From contig NC_080428.1 of the NCBI RefSeq assembly GCF_029873635.1, forward strand, positions 67,203,601-67,267,600: a stretch of 64,000 bases of DNA, written 5' to 3'. The notes below the pieces were generated by a model, which was not told the origin of the DNA, searched no databases, and saw only the letters and a program-made list of their open reading frames with translations. This stretch comes from Malania oleifera (lineage: Eukaryota > Streptophyta > Magnoliopsida > Santalales > Ximeniaceae). Positions 58,565 through 64,000 of this stretch are shown piece by piece. The position numbers and the translations under genes are program-made. Position 1 is the first letter of the stretch; every line of letters begins with the position of its first letter.

Positions 58565-59703
58565 ATGTAAATGGTATAATCTTAAGAGGGGGGTGAATTG
58601 GATATTTAAAAAACTTCTTCTTAGGTCAGGTGTGTTTAATTTCAAACAACAGTCATATTACACAACCTAGGGTCTTTCTATGTAAACTCAAATCCCCAAA
58701 TAATTAAAGCAAGTATGTAAAGCAATGAATCACAATAAATAATCAAACATGCATGTGCGGAAATTAAATAGTGTAGGGAAAGAGAGAGAGACACAATATT
58801 TGTTATCGAGGTTTAGCCAATATTGCCTACGTCCTCGCCTCTAGTCATAGCTTAAGGATTTTACTAAGTGCTCACTTAACCAGGCGGAGCGATGCCGTTT
58901 ACAATACTCCTTACGAGGCGCAGTCTCCTCAGCTTAATTACAGGGCTGAGCCACAACCAGTTCTCCTTACGAGGTGAAGTCACCTCAGCTCAATTACGGG
59001 ACTGAGTCATAACCAATTCTCTTTAAAGGGCGGAGTCACCTTAACTCACCTAACCAGGCTAGAGTCAAACCAGTACACCTTACAAGACGGTGTATTCCTC
59101 TTCAGGCTATGCTTGGAATACAAAGATAATAATATTTTTGTACAAATAAATGCTTCTGAAAATAAGTGGAGATGTACACAATGAAACTCTAAAATGCACT
59201 CTCAGATGATATGAAATAAGAGCTCAGTAGAGTATGGGTATTTTCTCAATCTAGTTTATGCAATCTTTGAATAAGACATATATAATAAACACTCCAAAGA
59301 TCTAACCCCAACAAATATTTCTCTCAAAAATATTTTCCAATAAAAGTGCAAGAGAACTAAGGGTTTTTGCTTTCAAATAATTTTTTGCACAAATGATTAT
59401 ATATGATCTTTGATTAAAAATGGAGTATGGAATAAATATTTCAAAGATCTTAAACCCTTAAGGCATTTTCCCAATAATGATAAAACAAAATAGTGCAAGG
59501 GGAGTAAGGATTTTTGCTCAAAATAATTTTGCAACAAAGAACAGTGAGCTTTTGAAATCTTGCAATAGATGTGCAAAGATTCACAAGTAATAGAAAGTTT
59601 TCTCCCAAAGATATTTATCAAGACAAAATATGTGGGAGAAACTATAATTTTACTCTCAAGAATGATTTTGAAAAGAAAAGAGTGAATGGGAGTAAATGAT
59701 TTT

Positions 59704-59747
<44 letters not shown>

Positions 59748-60856
59748 CCCCAAATGAATGATTCTTTCAATAACCTTCAAGTGCAATCAATTTGAAAATG
59801 AAAGAGATGAAAGAAAAATTAATGATCTCTCAAAAATATTTTTAAAAAGATAAGTGTAGGAGAGTATAAATGAATAAAGCTCTAAAATATTTTCAGAGAA
59901 TTTTCAATTTTAATCATTGGTTAGGAAATGAGTAATAAGGGGCTATTTATAGAGTTCTTAAAAAATATGACTGTTTGAGACTTATTAGGCATTAATTAAT
60001 TTATTTTATTAAAAAAAAATGACTATTTAGCATTGAAATTTTACCAAACCCGAGTGGTTTGGTCGATTGGCGCCAACATCAGTTGGCTGGCCTCTGTATA
60101 AAATTCATTTTTCAAAAATGGTTGGTTGACTGTGGAGACCGCCGGTCAGCTGGTCAATGGGCAATTTTCAAATCGTGAGAATTAACCTGCTGGGCCAAAC
60201 TACCGGTTGGCTGAGCTTGAGAATCGGTCGGTTGAGGGCCTTTTATGCTTAATTTAGTCGGTTGGCCAAGCTTTGAAAGTAGGCCAAATACAAAGGGCAA
60301 GTCGGCTTAACTCACGATTTGGTCGGCCTGACCTAAGGTTGGTCGGCTGGGCACTTCAAGTGTAAAAATGGTCAGTCGGCCGAGCCTATGTAAACAAGCC
60401 AAATATTAAGGGGTCGGTCAACTGAGCATATTTAAACGTGAAAGGGTTAGTCGACTGGGCCTAATTAAAATGTAAGTTTGACCCTATTTTGACCCTAAAA
60501 TATTTATATGATTTTAGAATTTTTAGAAAAAGGTTTTTCTTTACAGTGTTGGGTGTCCTAAGGTCAGTCTATGGTTATTCTAAGTTTAGCATTATATCAT
60601 GCAGAGATATGCATTATTACAGACCAAATATTAAAGCTAAATGAAATTACAAATAAATAACATGTCTTCTTTCTTTTTTGCTCTTTTGTCTTCAATGGAA
60701 TACGTCGGAATGAATAGCTTTTAACTCGTTCAGGCTTCTATTCTTCTTTTCCCTTATGTGTGTACTGAATAAAAGACCTATTAACATACTGATTGCACAC
60801 ATAAGATACTTGTATTTTGTCAGTATCAACATAGAGATCAAACTCAAAAGTCAACA
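58565..60856 (-). mobile_element. 5' LTR of a minus-strand copia element
   Basis: 2292 bp: minus-strand start TGTTGACTTTTGAG at 60856, end CCATTTACA at 58565, next to a copia primer site. U3 carries about eleven degenerate GGTCGACC-type motifs (60055-60470), most changed to forms like GGTTGGCTG. A TATA box (CTATAAATAG, about 59943-59952) follows in the minus sense. R-U5 has repeated GAGGCGGAGTCACCT phrases (58900-59060) and CGAGGTTTAGCC (58807). An (AT)n tract lies at 59705-59746. Confidence 0.75.
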
Positions 60857-62640
60857 AAACTATTTTTTATGTTACAAAAATGAATTCATGGGTCGCCAAA
60901 AAAAAGTTGAAAAATGCAAGTGATAAAAATAAGAGGAGAAGGAAGAAGAAAAAGGCATCCACTCATGCATGGTTGAGTCCTAAAGCTACAATGTTCACAA
61001 AAATCTTTCTATGTATAGTGAAGTTGTCTTGATGTAAAGATAGAATGACAAACACTAAAATAGTATTTGATGTATAATAATTGTAATAAACAATTTAAAA
61101 TTTAATGACTTCAAAGAAATTCAGTTAAAATTTCATTAATAAAGTTTGCCTTGTAACCTTTAATAATTTTAAAAATAAAATATTTGTAAAATTGTGTTCA
61201 ACTCTTGCATCATGCTCACATTGACACCACTATTTCATTTTATAATCCTAAAGGTAAAGGTTGCAGTCATCTTGATTTTGTAGTAATCTTTAATTTAAAC
61301 AAAAGCTATCAAATATTTTGCAAACTATTTGGCATCATTTCTATTTTTTATTTTCTATTTTCATTGTGCAATGAAAAAAATTGGTTATGACAACTTTTTT
61401 TTTTTTTTTAAACTTCTTTAGATCTTTCTTTTCATTTTTATTTTCAACTATTATGTTAGAAATTAAAAATCAAAATTTATGACTCTCAAGTATCGTGGTT
61501 AATTTGAAGTTAAAAATCTTATGCTAAGATGAAAGGGTGGAAGAGGACAATCAATGTTTCTGGAAGTAATCAAATTAAGGAACTTCCAACAAAGACAATA
61601 ACAAGTCTTAAGTACTGTATGACTATGCGTGTTCAATTATATGAAAAAAAATTTCCACTAATTCATATTATTAAGGACATTTTCTTTGATTAACTTAAAA
61701 GCTATTAATTTCTTTCTAAACATGTAATTCCAACTAATTTTAGGTCTACCTTTATCTCTTCTATTTTAGTAACATAACTATCTGATCTTTCTCCCTAGTG
61801 TATAAGTTTCTCTACATTTCAAATAGGGCAAGTGACCTGTTACTTGCCAAATTAAATGGGTTTGGACCTAGAGGGGTTGAGCAATTTATAACTAAGCTAA
61901 CTCCAACCCAAGTCAATTAATAAATGGTTAGCTGGGTGACTCAGTACCTATTGAATAATCTGTTTAATAGAGATACGCTATAAGAGTTATACAATTATAT
62001 TTTTTAAAGTATTTGAGAGGAAAAAATAATAAATAGATTGTAGGTGCTAGTTTTTTTAAAATTAAATTACTTTTTAAAGAAAAATAAATTAAACAATAAA
62101 TAAGTGTTATTAACTCACATATGTTAATATATTAACAAGAAAAGAATAAAATGAGTGTTATTTTTTAAAAATTTTAACTCATTTGATAAAATTTTAAATT
62201 AATGCACGTACTGTATATTTCTTAGTAGGTGCTTAATAAGCACCTGCTTATAACCTGTTTTTTAGTTGGACGGTTTGTGCTTATGATTTGCTCACTCAAT
62301 TATAAATGGGTTAATCCAAACCCAATCCTTTTAACTTCTACCCATTTAAAACCCAACTTAAATTGAACACGTCTACTTATTTTATCATCCCTAGTTTCAA
62401 ATGACCAAACAATCTAAATCGCCCGTCTCTTAATCTTATCTTGTACTAGTGCTATGCTTAAAGGAGTATTAAAATATTTAATCTTAGTCATAACTATCTT
62501 AACTAAGGATTAGGCCGATCACTACAACCCATTAATACTTTAAAATTTTTAATCTTGCTAGGAAGTTCGCTTTATTTTCTAAAGATTAGTGTATTTTTTT
62601 AAAATAAGAAAGGAACAAATTTTCTCTTGGCCGATTTTTT
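60857..62640. other. unassigned AT-rich intergenic DNA
   Basis: No gene recognised. 61790-62400 has repeated and partly inverted phrases (AAATGGGTTTGGACC; GGGTTAATCCAAACCC; TAAAACCCAACTT) that suggest a decayed inverted-repeat element. A poly-T run lies at 61396-61410. Confidence 0.3.
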
Positions 62641-63060
62641 GCCGATTTTTGCGTAGTGGTCAGGGGACCATGTCAAGCTCAATTCATTGAATTCAAGCTC
62701 TCCTCCATTTCTTGTACGGTTGTCATGGTCGAGTGGCTCTCACCATGTGGCACTGGGGCCCAGCAGTGGCCCTGCACAGCTAAACAATGAAGCTCCTGCC
62801 ACGTCAGCCCGAAGTCCAGGGGCGCCTCGCCTGCAAAAAGTGAGTAAAAAGGTTTTGACAATATCCCCGCCGTTCATCCGGATTTTATCTTGGCTCGCCA
62901 CGTGTCACCTCAGCCTCCGTATCTCCACTGATTTTAGATTTCATGGGGGCATACCTTGTCCCCACGCTGGCACACTCTCGTTCTAGTTCAAGGACACGTG
63001 TCCAATTAAGCAGGAGATGAGACCGGAGCCGTATCTTTTTCCCTTATCCGGTAAATCTCG
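62641..63060. promoter_or_regulatory. G-box/ABRE-rich, GC-rich block (promoter-like)
   Basis: Distinctly GC-richer than its surroundings. It contains GCCACGTCAGC (62798-62808), GCCACGTGTCAC (62897-62908) and GGACACGTGTCC (62992-63003). These are ACGT-core elements bound by plant bZIP and bHLH factors, two of them perfect CACGTG palindromes. No clear coding exon is adjacent. A minus-strand frame at 62679-62861 lacks a convincing ATG, although TTTTTGCAG precedes a possible exon at about 62835. Confidence 0.45.
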
Positions 63061-63879
63061 ACGAGCGTTTTCGGATTTTTTTTTGCACTTACATAAAGTG
63101 TTTTGTTAAGAAATTCTATCTTTTTTCTTATCACACAAAAAATCTCATAACTTAAATTATTTAAAATTATTTTTGGATCCTTTTTAAGTATGGCACAAAA
63201 AATCTCATGTTCTAAACTATTTAAAATTATGTTTATAAATATTCTATAAAAAAATTATTTATTTTTTTATTCTGTGTGCATAGCTTAAATATATTTATAT
63301 TTTGTTTTTTGTAAGAAATTTTGTCCTTGCTAAATGGACAAAGTTTGTACTGAAGGATGAGGCTACTGTTCCAATTCAGGTGGGTTTGCTTATCATGGGG
63401 TTAGTTATGAGGTTCTATCCTAAGAGAGTAAATTAGAATTAAGTATGTGTGGTTCAAACTCTGATCAACAAAAGGTCCTCAAAATGTCCTCAACCCTCCC
63501 CCTTGCATGGCTTAGGAAAAGATACAAACTAAGAGGAATAATTCACTTCCCCTGAAGACTCATGCCTCACAGGAGCTAACGCTACTATACACATATTTTC
63601 TCCTAGAAGGGTAAACACTGGTATAAGGCTTGTGAAAGTGTGTGATGGGAGTAGACAAAAAAATAACGCATGAAAGAAAGATAACTTTTAAAAAATAAAA
63701 GAATAGCAGATCTAGAAAAGGAGAGGATCCATAAATGTAAAACAATAACACATACAAACTACAAAATTTATGGGGTATACCAAGCTAATGAAATAAAGAT
63801 AACTGCCAATATGATCATACAACTATTTACAACAAAAAGAAGAAAAGTAACATATAAAAGTAGCTAAACTCTCTTATGG
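63061..63879 (-). mobile_element. probable 5' interior of a gypsy-type element
   Basis: Non-coding DNA to the left of a minus-strand primer-site sequence. No gag frame is visible, and the left limit is not defined. Phrases at 63580-63650 (AAGGCTTGTGAAAGTGTGTG) may belong to its leader. Confidence 0.3.
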
Positions 63880-63899
63880 TCCCCAACGAAGTTGCCAAA
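63880..63899 (-). other. primer-binding-site-like sequence
   Basis: On the minus strand: TTTGGCAACTTCGTTGGGGA, directly after the LTR end CATTGACA. The form parallels the primer-site sequence at 20344-20365 and that of Tat/Ogre-type gypsy elements. Confidence 0.55.
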
Positions 63900-63900
63900 C

Positions 63901-64000
63901 TGTCAATGTCAAGTTCTATTTGGAGGATTCACCGAGGAGGGAATGATCTAAACAAGAAAAGGAGGAGGTTTTTATGAAAAAAAGGTAAAATAGTTAAAAA
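63901..64000 (-). mobile_element. start of a gypsy-type LTR (cut by window edge)
   Basis: The plus-strand TGTCAATGTC begins the 3' end of a minus-oriented LTR next to its primer-site sequence. The remainder is outside the window. Confidence 0.45.

Overview
The window is nuclear DNA of a flowering plant, most likely a woody eudicot with a large, repeat-rich genome. The evidence is AT-rich intergenic DNA, two plant-type genes with eudicot-like proteins, and plant LTR-retrotransposon families (copia Tork/Tnt1-like, chromovirus Tekay/Del-like, Athila-like, Tat/Ogre-like) with plant L1- and RTE-type LINEs and Tourist-like MITEs. The species cannot be named from the sequence.

Only two host genes are well supported, both on the minus strand. 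One is a single-exon calmodulin-like gene (8391-8879) of the CML45/46/47 type with two canonical EF-hand loops. The other is a two-exon cycling DOF factor (35998-38942, 503 aa) with a Dof zinc finger and the CDF-type N- and C-terminal motifs. A G-box/ABRE-rich stretch at 62.7-63.0 kb looks like a promoter whose gene I cannot identify.

The rest is mostly fossil retroelements, many nested. 0-7.7 kb: end of a copia LTR, a gypsy LTR, a copia element of about 5.1 kb with both LTRs, and an LTR fragment. 9.1-12.6 kb: AT-rich duplicated repeat, RTE-type LINE remnant, unplaced sequence. 12.6-31.7 kb: a stack in which a gypsy LTR (15873-30002) is split by an 11.8 kb non-autonomous LTR element (17928-29742). 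Its coding-free interior carries three successive tandem arrays, and its 3' LTR is split by a 5'-truncated L1 LINE with a 17-bp target-site duplication. 32.9-34.1 kb: a miniature LTR element (TRIM). 40.2-44.8 kb: gypsy LTRs nested in each other. 45.8-60.9 kb: copia remnants on the minus strand interrupted by a solo LTR (target duplication ATATC) and by an Athila-like gag-only element (target duplication CTTTG). A further gypsy-type element runs off the right edge.

The most unusual signal crosses families. Copia, gypsy and TRIM LTRs with otherwise unrelated sequence carry clusters of palindromes centred on GTCGAC (TCGTCGACGA, CCGTCGACGG or CGGTCGACCG). Each cluster lies just upstream of a recognisable TATA box. 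This looks like a recurrent promoter-proximal module in LTRs of this genome. All coordinates and similarities were read by eye; no alignments or searches were run.
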